A stretch of 64,000 bases of DNA from Streptomyces cyaneofuscatus. Lineage in GTDB: Bacteria; Actinomycetota; Actinomycetes; Streptomycetales; Streptomycetaceae. The translations under genes were made by a program, and so were the position numbers. The notes beneath the pieces were generated by a model. The model worked only from the letters and a program-made list of their open reading frames with translations. It was not told the origin of the DNA and did no database searches. Of this stretch, positions 10,101 to 18,809 are shown piece after piece. The stretch is taken from assembly GCF_000718135.1 (NCBI RefSeq), contig NZ_JOEM01000004.1:248001-312000 (forward strand). Direction: 5' to 3'. Positions within the stretch are counted from its first letter, which is position 1, and each line of letters begins with the position of its first letter.

Positions 10101-12677
10101 GTGCCTGGCACGAATCTGACCCGCGAAGAGGCACAGGAGCGGGCGCGCCTGCTGACCGTGGACGCGTACGAGATCGATCTCGACCTCTCCGGAGCGCAGG
10201 AGGGCGGCACCTACCGGTCCGTGACCACCGTGCGCTTCGACTCCGCGGAGGCCGGTGCGGAGACCTTCATCGACCTGGTCGCCCCGGCCGTCCACGAGGT
10301 CGTGCTCAACGGCGAGGCGCTGGACGCCGCCGCCGTGTTCCGCGACTCCCGGATCGCCCTGCCGCAGCTGAGGGCGGGCGCCAACGAGCTGAAGGTCGTC
10401 GCCGACTGCGCGTACACCAACACCGGTGAGGGCCTGCACCGGTTCGTCGACCCGGTCGACGAGCAGGCCTACCTCTACACCCAGTTCGAGGTGCCGGACG
10501 CCCGCCGCGTCTTCGCCTCCTTCGAGCAGCCGGACCTGAAGGCGACCTTCCAGTTCACCGTGAAGGCCCCCGCCGGCTGGACGGTCATCTCGAACTCGCC
10601 GACGCCGGAGCCGAAGGACGACGTCTGGACGTTCGAACCGACGCCGCGCATCTCCACGTACATCACGGCGCTCATCGTCGGCCCGTACCACTCGGTGCAC
10701 AGCAGCTACGAGAAGGACGGCCAGTCCGTCCCGCTCGGCATCTACTGCCGTCCCTCGCTCGCCGAGTACCTGGACGCGGAGGACATCTTCGCCGTCACCC
10801 GGCAGGGCTTCGCGTGGTTCCAGGAGAAGTTCGACTACGCGTACCCGTTCGCCAAGTACGACCAGCTCTTCGTCCCGGAGTTCAACGCGGGCGCGATGGA
10901 GAACGCGGGCGCGGTCACCATCCGCGACCAGTACGTCTTCCGTTCCAAGGTGACGGACGCGGCGTACGAGGTGCGGGCCGAGACGATCCTGCACGAGCTG
11001 GCCCACATGTGGTTCGGCGACCTCGTCACCATGGAGTGGTGGAACGACCTCTGGCTGAACGAGTCGTTCGCCACCTACACCTCGATCGCCTGCCAGGCGG
11101 ACGCCGAGGGCTCGAAGTGGCCGCACTCGTGGACCACGTTCGCCAACTCCATGAAGACCTGGGCGTACCGGCAGGACCAGCTGCCCTCCACGCACCCGAT
11201 CATGGCGGACATCGGCGACCTGGACGACGTCCTCGTCAACTTCGACGGCATCACGTACGCCAAGGGCGCCTCCGTCCTCAAGCAGCTCGTGGCGTACGTC
11301 GGCAAGGACGCGTTCTTCCAGGGCGTGCAGGCGTACTTCAAGGCGCACGCCTTCGGCAACACCCGCCTCTCCGACCTGCTGGGCGCGCTGGAGAAGACCT
11401 CCGGCCGTGACCTGAAGACCTGGTCGAAGGCGTGGCTGGAGACGGCCGGCATCAACATCCTGCGCCCGGAGATCGAGACCGACGCCGACGGTCGCGTCAC
11501 CTCCTTCACCGTGCTCCAGGAAGCCCCCGCGCTGCCCGCCGGCGCCAAGGGCGAGCCGACGCTGCGCCCGCACCGCATCGCCATCGGCGCGTACGACCTG
11601 GACGAGAGCGGCAAGCTCGTCCGGACGGACCGGATCGAGCTGGACGTCGACGGCGAGCGCACCGCCGTACCGGAGCTGGTGGGCAAGGCCCGTCCGGCGG
11701 TCGTCCTGCTCAACGACGACGACCTGTCGTACGCGAAGGTCCGCCTCGACGAGGAGTCGCTGCGGGTCGTCACCGAGCACCTGGGCGACTTCACCGAGTC
11801 GCTGCCGCGCGCCCTGTGCTGGGCCTCGGCCTGGGACATGACGCGCGACGGCGAGCTGGCGACCCGCGACTACCTCTCGCTGGTGCTCTCCGGCATCGGC
11901 AAGGAGTCGGACATCGGCGTCGTCCAGTCGCTGCACCGCCAGCTGAAGCTGGCCCTGGACCTGTACGCGGCCCCGGAGTCCCGTGAGGCCGTGCTCAACC
12001 AGTGGACGGAGGCGACGCTCGCGCACCTGCGGGCGGCGGAGCCGGGCAGCGACCACCAGCTGGCGTGGGCCCGTGCCTTCGCGGCGACGGCCCGCAACCC
12101 GCAGCAGCTGGACCTGCTCCAGTCGCTGCTGGACGGTACGGAGTCGATCGAGGGCCTGACCGTCGACACCGAGCTGCGCTGGGCGTTCGTGCAGCGGCTC
12201 GCGGCCGTCGGCCTGCTCGACGAGGAGGAGATCGCCGCCGAGTACGAGCGCGACCGGACGGCGGCGGGCGAGCGCCACGCGGCCACCGCCCGGGCCTCGC
12301 AGCCCTCGGAGGAGGCCAAGGCGGAGGCGTGGGCCTCGGTCGTGGAGTCGGGCGAGCTGCCCAACTCGCTCCAGGAGGCGGTCATCACCGGCTTCGTCCA
12401 GGCGGACCAGCGCGAGCTGCTGGCCCCGTACACGGAGAAGTACTTCGCCTCGGTGAAGGAGGTCTCGGACTCGCGCAGCCACGAGATGGCCCAGCAGATC
12501 ATCGTGGGCCTCTACCCGGCCCTCCAGGTCTCCCAGGAGACCCTGGACGCCACGGACGCGTGGCTGGCCTCTGCCGAGCCGAGCGCCGCCCTGCGCCGAA
12601 CGATGTCGGAGTCGCGGTCGGGCGTGGAGCGCGCGCTGAAGGCCCAGACGGCGGACGCGGCGGCGGCCACCGCGTAG
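10101..12677 (+). CDS. pepN: Aminopeptidase N (M1 family)
   Basis: Complete 858-residue zinc aminopeptidase, normal PepN length. The GTG at 10101 is preceded by CTAGGAG at 10087-10092. GAMENAG is the exopeptidase motif; zinc ligands are H298 and H302 in HELAHMW and E321 in WLNESF, with general base E299. The ERAP1-like C-terminal domain covers about residues 500-850. It releases N-terminal amino acids from peptides in the cytosol. The gene at the left window edge is its paralogue, 8 kb away with unrelated genes between, so this is an older duplication and not a recent tandem one. Confidence 0.96.
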   Translation: MPGTNLTREEAQERARLLTVDAYEIDLDLSGAQEGGTYRSVTTVRFDSAEAGAETFIDLVAPAVHEVVLNGEALDAAAVFRDSRIALPQLRAGANELKVVADCAYTNTGEGLHRFVDPVDEQAYLYTQFEVPDARRVFASFEQPDLKATFQFTVKAPAGWTVISNSPTPEPKDDVWTFEPTPRISTYITALIVGPYHSVHSSYEKDGQSVPLGIYCRPSLAEYLDAEDIFAVTRQGFAWFQEKFDYAYPFAKYDQLFVPEFNAGAMENAGAVTIRDQYVFRSKVTDAAYEVRAETILHELAHMWFGDLVTMEWWNDLWLNESFATYTSIACQADAEGSKWPHSWTTFANSMKTWAYRQDQLPSTHPIMADIGDLDDVLVNFDGITYAKGASVLKQLVAYVGKDAFFQGVQAYFKAHAFGNTRLSDLLGALEKTSGRDLKTWSKAWLETAGINILRPEIETDADGRVTSFTVLQEAPALPAGAKGEPTLRPHRIAIGAYDLDESGKLVRTDRIELDVDGERTAVPELVGKARPAVVLLNDDDLSYAKVRLDEESLRVVTEHLGDFTESLPRALCWASAWDMTRDGELATRDYLSLVLSGIGKESDIGVVQSLHRQLKLALDLYAAPESREAVLNQWTEATLAHLRAAEPGSDHQLAWARAFAATARNPQQLDLLQSLLDGTESIEGLTVDTELRWAFVQRLAAVGLLDEEEIAAEYERDRTAAGERHAATARASQPSEEAKAEAWASVVESGELPNSLQEAVITGFVQADQRELLAPYTEKYFASVKEVSDSRSHEMAQQIIVGLYPALQVSQETLDATDAWLASAEPSAALRRTMSESRSGVERALKAQTADAAAATA

Positions 12678-12694
12678 TCCTTACGGTGCTCCTG

Positions 12695-12730
12695 GGGGCG
12701 TCCTCTCCGCTGCGGCGGAGGGGACGCCCC
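12695..12730 (+). terminator. Hairpin terminator after pepN
   Basis: Stem of 16 bp with one G-U pair (arms 12695-12710 and 12715-12730) and a TGCG loop, 18 bp after the pepN stop. Confidence 0.85.
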
Positions 12731-12835
12731 TTGGCGTACACCCCCGCCTCTTCGGCGTACGCCCGCGTGCGGGCCCGTATCCGGTGGCCTAGCGTGCGAG
12801 ACGTACGCCGTACGCCGTACGCAACCGGAGGGTCG

Positions 12836-13366
12836 ATGCCCGGCTTCGCCGCTGTCCCGGTCGCGCTGGCCCTGTGCGCGGGGCTGCTGACGGGCCCGGC
12901 CGTCGCGGAGCCCCGCACCGGCTGCCGCGCGGGCCCGGCGGGCTGCTACGGCCTCTACACGTACGGGTACAGCCTCGGGCTGCACCCCTTCACCAGCCCG
13001 CACGCGGTCCGGGCCCAGCTGACCGACCACTTCTGGCTCTTCCCGGTGAGCGGCGGCTGCGCGGGCCGGATCCGGGCGGGCGCGCGCTGCGAGCTGCTGG
13101 GCGGTAACCCGGTGGAGGTCGAGTACATCGGGAACGACTTCTTCCAGATCAACACGCTGCCGGGCCACCAGCTGGGCCGGGGCATGCACATCCGCTTCGC
13201 GTTCACGCGGACGCTCGGCTTCCACACCCTGACCGTCCGCGCCTGGCAGGACCGGCCCACCGACTGCACGGGCGAGGCCTTCTGCAACACGGTGAACCGG
13301 GTGTTCGCCTGGGGCAGCTGGCGGGTACTGGCCCAGACGCTGCGGATCTCGGCGTACGCCGCCTGA
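12836..13366 (+). CDS. Small secreted protein of unknown function
   Basis: 176 residues. The ATG at 12836 follows GGAGGG closely and opens straight into a signal peptide (residues 1-24, hydrophobic core AVPVALALCAGLLTG, likely cleavage after AVA). The mature part contains six or so cysteines (for example RTGCRAGPAGCYG, SGGCAGR, ARCELLG, DCTGEAFCN), which suggests a disulfide-stabilised extracellular fold. No known domain was recognised. It stands alone between the pepN terminator and another hairpin at 13387. Confidence 0.75.
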   Translation: MPGFAAVPVALALCAGLLTGPAVAEPRTGCRAGPAGCYGLYTYGYSLGLHPFTSPHAVRAQLTDHFWLFPVSGGCAGRIRAGARCELLGGNPVEVEYIGNDFFQINTLPGHQLGRGMHIRFAFTRTLGFHTLTVRAWQDRPTDCTGEAFCNTVNRVFAWGSWRVLAQTLRISAYAA

Positions 13367-13386
13367 GCCGCGCGCTGGGCTGGAAA

Positions 13387-13430
13387 CCGCCCGGCGGGCG
13401 GGCGCGGGAGCGCAGCCGTCCGCCGGGCGG
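13387..13430. terminator. Bidirectional hairpin between convergent genes
   Basis: 15-bp inverted repeat with one G-U pair, arms 13387-13401 and 13416-13430, in the 94-bp gap between the secreted protein gene and allantoicase, which converge here. Confidence 0.8.
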
Positions 13431-13460
13431 GAACTGGGGGTGGTCAGCGGGATGACGGGG

Positions 13461-14615
13461 TCACGCGCCCGACTCCTCGTAGCGGCGGGTGAGCTCGGCC
13501 GTGCCGGACTCCGTGAAGCCGCCGTGCAGCCGCATCCGGGCCACCCCGCCGTCGGGGAAGGCGTCGAGGCGGACGTGGGTGACGACGGCCTGGGCGCGCA
13601 GCACGAAGCGGTGCAGGGTGTCGGGCTGGAGGCGGGTGCGCGGGATGATCTCGAACCATTCGCCGGTGTCGCCGTTGCGGCCGTGGAGGGCGATCCAGCC
13701 GGCGGAGTTGCCCTTGAGGTAGGCGGTGTCGATCTCGACCGCGCGGACCGCGCCCTGGGCGGGGAGGCGGAAGCGGACCCAGTCGTTGGTGTCGCGGACC
13801 CGGCGGCGGCGGTTCTCCCAGCCGTCGTCCATCTTGCGGGAGGTGCCCGGCAGGATGATCTGGGTGGGCGAGGAGTAAAACCGGTCGGAGGCGTCCTCGT
13901 AGGTGCCGCCGTTGAGCACCGAGATCAGGTCGACCGTGCCGAGCGCGGCGATCCAGGCCGGGTCGGGGACGACCTCGCCGTGCACGCGGAGGCGGGCTAT
14001 GCCGCCGTCGGGGTGCTGGCAGAGGCGCAGGTGGGTGTAGCGGCGACCGCCGGTGATCTCGAAGGCGTTGGCCGCGTGCCCGCGTACGGGGGTGGGCGGA
14101 AGGATCTCCTCCCACTTCACGTCGTCGGCGAGCAGCTCCTCGGGGCTCGGGGCGCCCTCGACTGCGGTGGCCTGCACCGATACGCGCTGGGGGTAGTTGC
14201 CGCGGAAGTGGGCGGTGTCCACGATCAGGCCGCGCACGATGCCGGGGGCGCCGAGGCGGACGATCGCCCAGTCGTGGTCCTCGGGGGCCGGGAAGGGGTG
14301 CTCGGCGTCGGCGCCACGGCGGCGGCGGGTCTCCCAGCCGTCCATGATCTTGCCCTTGTGGCCGAAGTGCTCGGGGTCGAAGACCGCGCGCTCGCGCAGG
14401 AGGAGGTTCTCGCGCTCGGCGAAGAACTCGTCGTTGGCGGCGATCACTCCCGCGCCGAGGCGGCGGTCGGCCAGGTCGACCAGCTCGGTGAAGGGGAGGT
14501 CGCCCGCCTCGCGGTAGTCGGCGTAGGGGTCGCCGCCGCCGTAGGGCGCGGCGTCATTGGCGTGGGGGTCGGTGTCGGAGTTCTGGAATGCGGTCTCGCT
14601 CGCGTCGAAGGTCAT
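13461..14615 (-). CDS. alc: Allantoicase
   Basis: Hydrolyses allantoate to ureidoglycolate and urea in purine-ring catabolism. 384 residues with the duplicated allantoicase jelly-roll domain: the first copy has NDEFFAERENLL and KIMDGWETRRRR, the second has SRKMDDGWENRRRR, each followed by an ID/VDTAxxxGN motif (IVDTAHFRGNYP; EIDTAYLKGNS). Each half also has a HPDGGIARLRVHG-like signature. It lies 64 bp downstream of, and in the same direction as, a LysR-type regulator. No allantoinase or urease gene is seen in the window. Confidence 0.95.
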   Translation of the reverse strand: MTFDASETAFQNSDTDPHANDAAPYGGGDPYADYREAGDLPFTELVDLADRRLGAGVIAANDEFFAERENLLLRERAVFDPEHFGHKGKIMDGWETRRRRGADAEHPFPAPEDHDWAIVRLGAPGIVRGLIVDTAHFRGNYPQRVSVQATAVEGAPSPEELLADDVKWEEILPPTPVRGHAANAFEITGGRRYTHLRLCQHPDGGIARLRVHGEVVPDPAWIAALGTVDLISVLNGGTYEDASDRFYSSPTQIILPGTSRKMDDGWENRRRRVRDTNDWVRFRLPAQGAVRAVEIDTAYLKGNSAGWIALHGRNGDTGEWFEIIPRTRLQPDTLHRFVLRAQAVVTHVRLDAFPDGGVARMRLHGGFTESGTAELTRRYEESGA

Positions 14616-14652
14616 GTCCCTACCTTCGCGCCGACCGACCCATCAGGTCCAT

Positions 14653-14664
14653 CGAAAGTTTTCG
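14653..14664 (-). promoter_or_regulatory. Small inverted repeat in front of allantoicase (possible operator)
   Basis: CGAAA-GT-TTTCG, arms 14653-14657 and 14660-14664, lies in the 64-bp gap between the LysR gene and allantoicase, 38 bp upstream of the allantoicase ATG. It may be the site for the LysR protein or another purine-catabolism regulator. Short arms make chance possible. Confidence 0.3.
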
Positions 14665-14679
14665 CAGATACCGTTCAGC

Positions 14680-15591
14680 TCAGATGAACGATCCGGCCAC
14701 GCGGCTGAGGGCCGACAGGACCCGGGCCACCGCCGGGCCGCTCTCCGCCCCGTGCCGGACCGCCGCCACCACATGGCGGCGCGGCTGGTCCTCCTCCAGG
14801 ACCCGCATCACCACCCCTTCGCGCCGTTGCTCCCGGGAGGCCATCCGGGGGACGAGGGCGATGCCCATGCCCGCCTCGACCAGAGCGAGGATCGCGGTCC
14901 ACCCGGCGGCGCTATGGGCCTGTTCGGGGACGAAGCCGGCCGCCTCGCAGGCGGCCGTGGTGATCTCGGACCAGGGGCCCGAGCCGCCGAAGATCCAGCG
15001 GTCGGCGGCCAGGTCGGCGAGGCGCAGCGCGGGGGCTTCGGCGAGTGGGTGGCCGGCCGGGAGCGCCACGTCCAGCGGGTCGGCGAGCAGCGGGAAGAGG
15101 GAGAAGCGGGGGTCGCGGGCGGTCGGCGCGTGGGCGGCCAGCGAGAGGGCCAGGTCGACCTCGCCCGCGGTGAGCAGCTCGTACGCCTGTGCCGCCTCGG
15201 CCTCCCGTACGCGTACGTCGGGTCCCGGGCGGTCCTCGGCGCGCAGGAGCCGCACGGCGGGGACCACGAGGGCGGGTACGGCGGTGGAGAAGGCGCCGAC
15301 GCGCACTTCACCCGCCTCGCCGCGCAGATAGCCGGTGAGTTCGGCGTCCGCCCGCTCCAGCTGGGCGAAGACCGCCTCGGCGTGGCGCAGGACGAGGTGG
15401 GCGGCGTCCGTGAGGCGGACGCGGCGGCCCTGGGGTTCCAGGAGCTCCACGCCGAGCTGCTTGGCCAGGTTGGTGAGCTGCTGGGAGACGGCGGAGGGGG
15501 TCATCAGGAGCGCCTCGGCGGTCGCCGTCACCGTGCCCCGGTCGCGCAGGGTGCGCAGGATGCGGAGCTTCTTGACGTCCCACTCGGTCAT
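14680..15591 (-). CDS. LysR-family transcriptional regulator
   Basis: 303 residues. The N-terminal winged helix-turn-helix spans about residues 5-65, with recognition region ALLMTPSAVSQQLTNLAKQL. The C-terminal part is a periplasmic-binding-like effector domain (VRVGAFSTAVPALVVPAV onwards). It lies upstream of allantoicase in the same direction, an arrangement that suggests it controls that gene, although LysR regulators are more often divergent from their target. The effector is not known. Confidence 0.9.
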   Translation of the reverse strand: MTEWDVKKLRILRTLRDRGTVTATAEALLMTPSAVSQQLTNLAKQLGVELLEPQGRRVRLTDAAHLVLRHAEAVFAQLERADAELTGYLRGEAGEVRVGAFSTAVPALVVPAVRLLRAEDRPGPDVRVREAEAAQAYELLTAGEVDLALSLAAHAPTARDPRFSLFPLLADPLDVALPAGHPLAEAPALRLADLAADRWIFGGSGPWSEITTAACEAAGFVPEQAHSAAGWTAILALVEAGMGIALVPRMASREQRREGVVMRVLEEDQPRRHVVAAVRHGAESGPAVARVLSALSRVAGSFI

Positions 15592-15683
15592 GGCAGCAAC
15601 CTACCGGGGTGCCTCGTGAACCTGACGGGATGCCTCGTGCGCCCTCCGCCGCCGGACGTACGGATGCGCCGCGCCGACATGCA

Positions 15684-15719
15684 GATGCGCCGCGCGGTAG
15701 CTCCTACCGGCGGCGCATC
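15684..15719 (-). terminator. Hairpin downstream of the malQ operon
   Basis: Arms 15684-15700 and 15704-15719 pair over about 16 bp with a single bulged base and a 3-nt loop, 18 bp past the last gene of the malQ group on the minus strand. Part of the left arm (ATGCGCCGCGC) is also repeated directly at about 15664-15674. Confidence 0.65.
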
Positions 15720-15736
15720 CTTCGTACGGGTGCGGG

Positions 15737-15967
15737 TCAGACCTGCTTCTTGGACTTGTCCAGGACCATGACCAGGGCCGTGATCACCAGGAACAGCCCG
15801 ATGGGCGCGATGACGTAGAGACCGATGGTCTCCATCGCGCTGAGGCCCGGGCCCGGGTCGTCACCGTCGTCGCGGGTGTACGCGAGAGCCGGGGCCGACA
15901 TGAGCAGCATCATCAGCGTCGTCCCGGCCGCAACGACGCCGGCGCGCATTCCGTTCTTCTTGTCCAC
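15737..15967 (-). CDS. Small membrane protein downstream of malQ
   Basis: 76 residues from the GTG at 15967 (an in-frame ATG at 15949 is an alternative). It has an N-terminal signal sequence or anchor (MRAGVVAAGTTLMMLLMSAPALA), a short acidic Asp/Pro/Gly linker (DDGDDPGPG), one transmembrane helix (about residues 47-67) and a Lys-rich cytosolic tail, DKSKKQV. It starts 20 bp after the malQ stop codon, so it is probably cotranscribed. The family is conserved in Streptomyces, from memory; no function is known. Confidence 0.8.
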   Translation of the reverse strand: MDKKNGMRAGVVAAGTTLMMLLMSAPALAYTRDDGDDPGPGLSAMETIGLYVIAPIGLFLVITALVMVLDKSKKQV

Positions 15968-15987
15968 GGTGCCAACGTAGCGAACGC

Positions 15988-18174
15988 CTAGTCGGGGCGC
16001 TCGCCCGGGGGTGCCGTACGGGCCTTCGCCGGCCGCAGGACCTCCATCAGTCCGTGCAGCCGGGGCGAGGCGGCGATCTCCTCCAGGGTGACCGGATGGC
16101 CCTCCGGATCGGCGATGGGCAGCCGCCAGTTGGGGTACTGGTCCCAGGTGCCGGGGAGGTTCTGCGGGCGGCGGTCGCCCACCGTGTCGGGGAGCCAGAC
16201 GCCGGTCATCCGGGCGGGGGTGGCGCGCAGGAAGCGGTGGACGGCGCGGACGGCCGCCTCCTCGTTGCCGTCGCCCTCGGGGAGCATCCGCAGCCGGGCG
16301 AGGAGGGCCAGCCACTCGGCGGTGGAGGTGACGTCCTCGGTGAGCTCCTCCTCCAGGGGGCGGGTGAGCAGGCCGAGGCGGTGGCGGAGCGTCACATGGT
16401 CGCCGGTCAGCCGGGCGGCGGTGGAGGGCAGGTCGTGGGTGGTGGCGGTGGCGAGGCAGTCGCGGCGCCACTTCTCGGGGGCGAGCGGGCGGCCGTCGCC
16501 GTCCCAGTCGCGCTCGAACCAGAGCACGGAGGTGCCGAGCACCCCGCGCCGGGCGAGCGCCTCGCGGACGCCGGGCTCGACGGTGCCGAGGTCCTCGCCG
16601 ACGACGACGGAGCCGGCCCGGTGGGCCTCCAGGACGAGGACGGCGAGCATGGCCTCGGCGTCGTACGCGACGTACGTACCGTCGGTGGGCGGTCTGCCCT
16701 CCGGCACCCACCAGAGCCGGAAGAGGCCCATGACGTGGTCGATGCGCAGGGCGCCCGCGTGGGCCAGCAGGCCGCGCAGCAGGCCCCGGAAGGCGGCGTA
16801 GCCGGTGGCGGCGAGGGCGTCGGGGCGCCAGGGCGGCAGGCCCCAGTCCTGGCCGCGCGCGTTGAAGGCGTCCGGGGGCGCGCCGACGGACATGCCGTGG
16901 GCGAAGTCGTCCTGCCGGGCCCAGGTGTCGGCGCCCGCCGGGTGCACGCCGACGGCCAGGTCGTGGACGATCCCGACCTCCATCCCGGCGTCCTCGGCGG
17001 CCCGCTGGGCGTCTGCGAGCTGGGTGGCGGTCAGCCAGGCGAGGCGGCAGTGGAGGTCGACCCGGTCCAGCAGCTCGGAGCGGGCGCGGGCGGTCCCCGG
17101 GGAGCGGGGGTCGCGCAGGGGCTCGGGCCAGCTGTGCCAGTCGGGGCCGTGCACCTCGGCGAGCGCGCACCACAGGGCGTGGTCCTCCAGCGCCTGGCCC
17201 TGCTCGGCCAGGAAGTCGCAGTAGGCGGCGCGGCGGCCGGGGGTGAGCGGCACCTGGGCGATCAGCTCCAGAGCCTGCCGTTTCAGCTCCCAGACGGCGT
17301 CCCGGTCGATCAGGGCGCCCTTGTTGAGGACGGCCTCACTGAGGGCGGCGGCGTCCTGGCGGAGGTCGTCCAGGGTGGCCCGGTCGTGGACGTGCCCGTA
17401 CTCCGGGACGGACTCGACGTGCAGGTGCACGGGGTCGGGGAAGCGGCGCGAGGAGGGGCGGTACGGGGAGGGGTCGGTGGGTTTCCCGGGGACGGCTGCG
17501 TGCAGGGGGTTGACCTGGATGAACCCGGAGCCGAGGGTGCGCCCGGCCCAGGCGGCGAGGTCGGCCAGGTCGCCGAGGTCGCCCATGCCCCAGGAGCGGG
17601 CGGAGAGCAGGGAGTAGAGCTGGACCAGGAAGCCGTGGGTGCGCTCGGGCGGCTGCGGGACCCGGGCCGGGGCGACGACCAGGGTGGCGGTGGCCTCATG
17701 GTGGTCGGGCGCACGGACATGGAGGCGGTGGACGCCGTACGGGGGCTGGGTCCAGCCGGGCGGGAGCTCGGCCGGGTCCGGGGCGGCCTCCGCTACCCCC
17801 GGCAGCTTCCAGGACGAGGCGGCCTCCGGCACCGTCCAGGAGGTGGCGGGCTCCGGGACCGTCCAGGAGGCGCCGGGCGCGGGGAGCCCGCCGGCCGGCT
17901 CCGGCTCGACCGTGACGGTCGAGCCGGGCGGCAGCGCGGTCAGCGCGGGCGGCAGCGGCTCACCGGCCCAGACCACCACGGTGGGCGGCAGCAGGCGCGA
18001 GCGGGACTCCGCGGCGACGAGTGACCTCCGTACGTCCTCCGGGGTGCCGGCGTCCACGCCCAGCGCGGCGAGCACGGCGATGACCGTGTCGTCGGGGACG
18101 GACACCGTGACATCCGGGGACGGGGAGTAGGAGGTGGCGACACCGTGCAGTGCGGCGAGCCGGGACAAGCCCAT
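15988..18174 (-). CDS. malQ: 4-alpha-glucanotransferase (amylomaltase)
   Basis: GH77 enzyme that transfers alpha-1,4-glucan chains between maltodextrins in maltose and glycogen metabolism. 728 residues, the long bacterial form with an N-terminal extension. Catalytic nucleophile D479 in LRIDHVMGL, acid/base E527 in VGEDLGTV, and transition-state Asp in TTHDLPST. The ATG at 18174 has AGGAG 5 nt upstream, inside the end of the preceding gene, whose TGA directly abuts this ATG. Residues about 100-130 hold three copies of an ASWTVPEP-like 9-residue repeat in a linker. Confidence 0.95.
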   Translation of the reverse strand: MGLSRLAALHGVATSYSPSPDVTVSVPDDTVIAVLAALGVDAGTPEDVRRSLVAAESRSRLLPPTVVVWAGEPLPPALTALPPGSTVTVEPEPAGGLPAPGASWTVPEPATSWTVPEAASSWKLPGVAEAAPDPAELPPGWTQPPYGVHRLHVRAPDHHEATATLVVAPARVPQPPERTHGFLVQLYSLLSARSWGMGDLGDLADLAAWAGRTLGSGFIQVNPLHAAVPGKPTDPSPYRPSSRRFPDPVHLHVESVPEYGHVHDRATLDDLRQDAAALSEAVLNKGALIDRDAVWELKRQALELIAQVPLTPGRRAAYCDFLAEQGQALEDHALWCALAEVHGPDWHSWPEPLRDPRSPGTARARSELLDRVDLHCRLAWLTATQLADAQRAAEDAGMEVGIVHDLAVGVHPAGADTWARQDDFAHGMSVGAPPDAFNARGQDWGLPPWRPDALAATGYAAFRGLLRGLLAHAGALRIDHVMGLFRLWWVPEGRPPTDGTYVAYDAEAMLAVLVLEAHRAGSVVVGEDLGTVEPGVREALARRGVLGTSVLWFERDWDGDGRPLAPEKWRRDCLATATTHDLPSTAARLTGDHVTLRHRLGLLTRPLEEELTEDVTSTAEWLALLARLRMLPEGDGNEEAAVRAVHRFLRATPARMTGVWLPDTVGDRRPQNLPGTWDQYPNWRLPIADPEGHPVTLEEIAASPRLHGLMEVLRPAKARTAPPGERPD

Positions 18175-18486
18175 TCAGACTCCTGGGAACTCCATGCCCC
18201 CTGCGGTGCCGGGTGCGGTCGGCTCGCTGGTCAGAGGGGCGACGGCGGCGAGCGGAGGCTCGCTCGTGAGCGGGGTGGCATCGGCGAGCGGGGGCTCGCT
18301 GGTCAGCGGTGCGGCGTCGGCGAACGAGGACTCGCCGAGCTGGAGGGGGATATCGGCGAGCGGCGGCCCGCTGATCAGGAAGGCGACATCGTCGAGGGGG
18401 AGGCCGCTGGTGAGAGGTGCGGGATCGGCTTGGGCGGGTACCTGTTTGGAAAGGGCGGAGAGCAGAAGCTGCGCGGATGCGGGCAT
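18175..18486 (-). CDS. 12-residue tandem-repeat protein, unknown function
   Basis: 103 residues. The ATG at 18486 is preceded by CAGGAGG with 6-nt spacing, a strong ribosome binding site, so the frame is very likely translated. The stop TGA abuts the malQ ATG. After a 19-residue amphipathic leader (MPASAQLLLSALSKQVPAQ) come six 12-residue repeats, the best conserved being ADAAPLTSEPPL and ADATPLTSEPPL, then a 12-residue tail PGTAGGMEFPGV. There is no cysteine, no lysine after residue 14, and no membrane helix. No family was recognised. Cotranscription with malQ is likely, but the sequence gives no functional hint. Confidence 0.7.
   Translation of the reverse strand: MPASAQLLLSALSKQVPAQADPAPLTSGLPLDDVAFLISGPPLADIPLQLGESSFADAAPLTSEPPLADATPLTSEPPLAAVAPLTSEPTAPGTAGGMEFPGV
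18214..18429 (-). repeat. Six 36-bp units encoding the 12-residue repeats
   Basis: Six in-phase 36-bp units (residues 20-91 of the repeat protein). Units 4 and 5 are nearly identical, units 1 and 6 less so, and units 2 and 3 are the most diverged, which suggests growth by slippage or unequal crossover. Confidence 0.8.
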
Positions 18487-18809
18487 GGTGGCCTCCTGGC
18501 CGTGGAGAACAGGACACAGCAGGCCTACCCAGGCCTCGCGTGCGCAGACCTCGACGTGACGTACACGTCATGTCCAGGCAGATACCACGCACGCATCAGA
18601 ACAACGAGCCAACGTGCCGTGGGTCACATTCCGTTCCCCGTACGGCAGGTATGGGCCGTTTTAAGCCATCCCCGTCAGCCACACGCGTCCCACCAGGCAC
18701 GAAGGTGTCAGTATTCCCGGCAAATCCGACAGAACAGCCAGCTGCATTGACACCCTCGCGCCCGGGTGGTGGGCTCGGACCCCACTCAGGCCTTTCGAGG
18801 GAGCGCGAC
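18487..18809. other. Divergent promoter region between the malQ group and the GH84 gene
   Basis: 323 bp with no convincing gene. It must contain both divergent promoters. A TTGACA hexamer at 18747-18752 is a possible -35 for the rightward gene, but no good -10 was found at 17-18 bp. Confidence 0.5.

Noticed and set aside
10086..12482. 798-codon minus-strand open frame opposite pepN
   Set aside because: Same reason: mirror frame of a well-supported gene.
18175..18486. Lanthipeptide or graspetide precursor
   Set aside because: No cysteine in the repeats and no lanthionine synthetase, ATP-grasp, protease or transporter gene nearby; kept only as an unknown repeat protein.
18747..18775. Sigma-70-type promoter TTGACA for the GH84 gene
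   Set aside because: The hexamer 17 bp downstream (TGGGCT) is far from a -10 consensus, so it is mentioned only in the intergenic entry.
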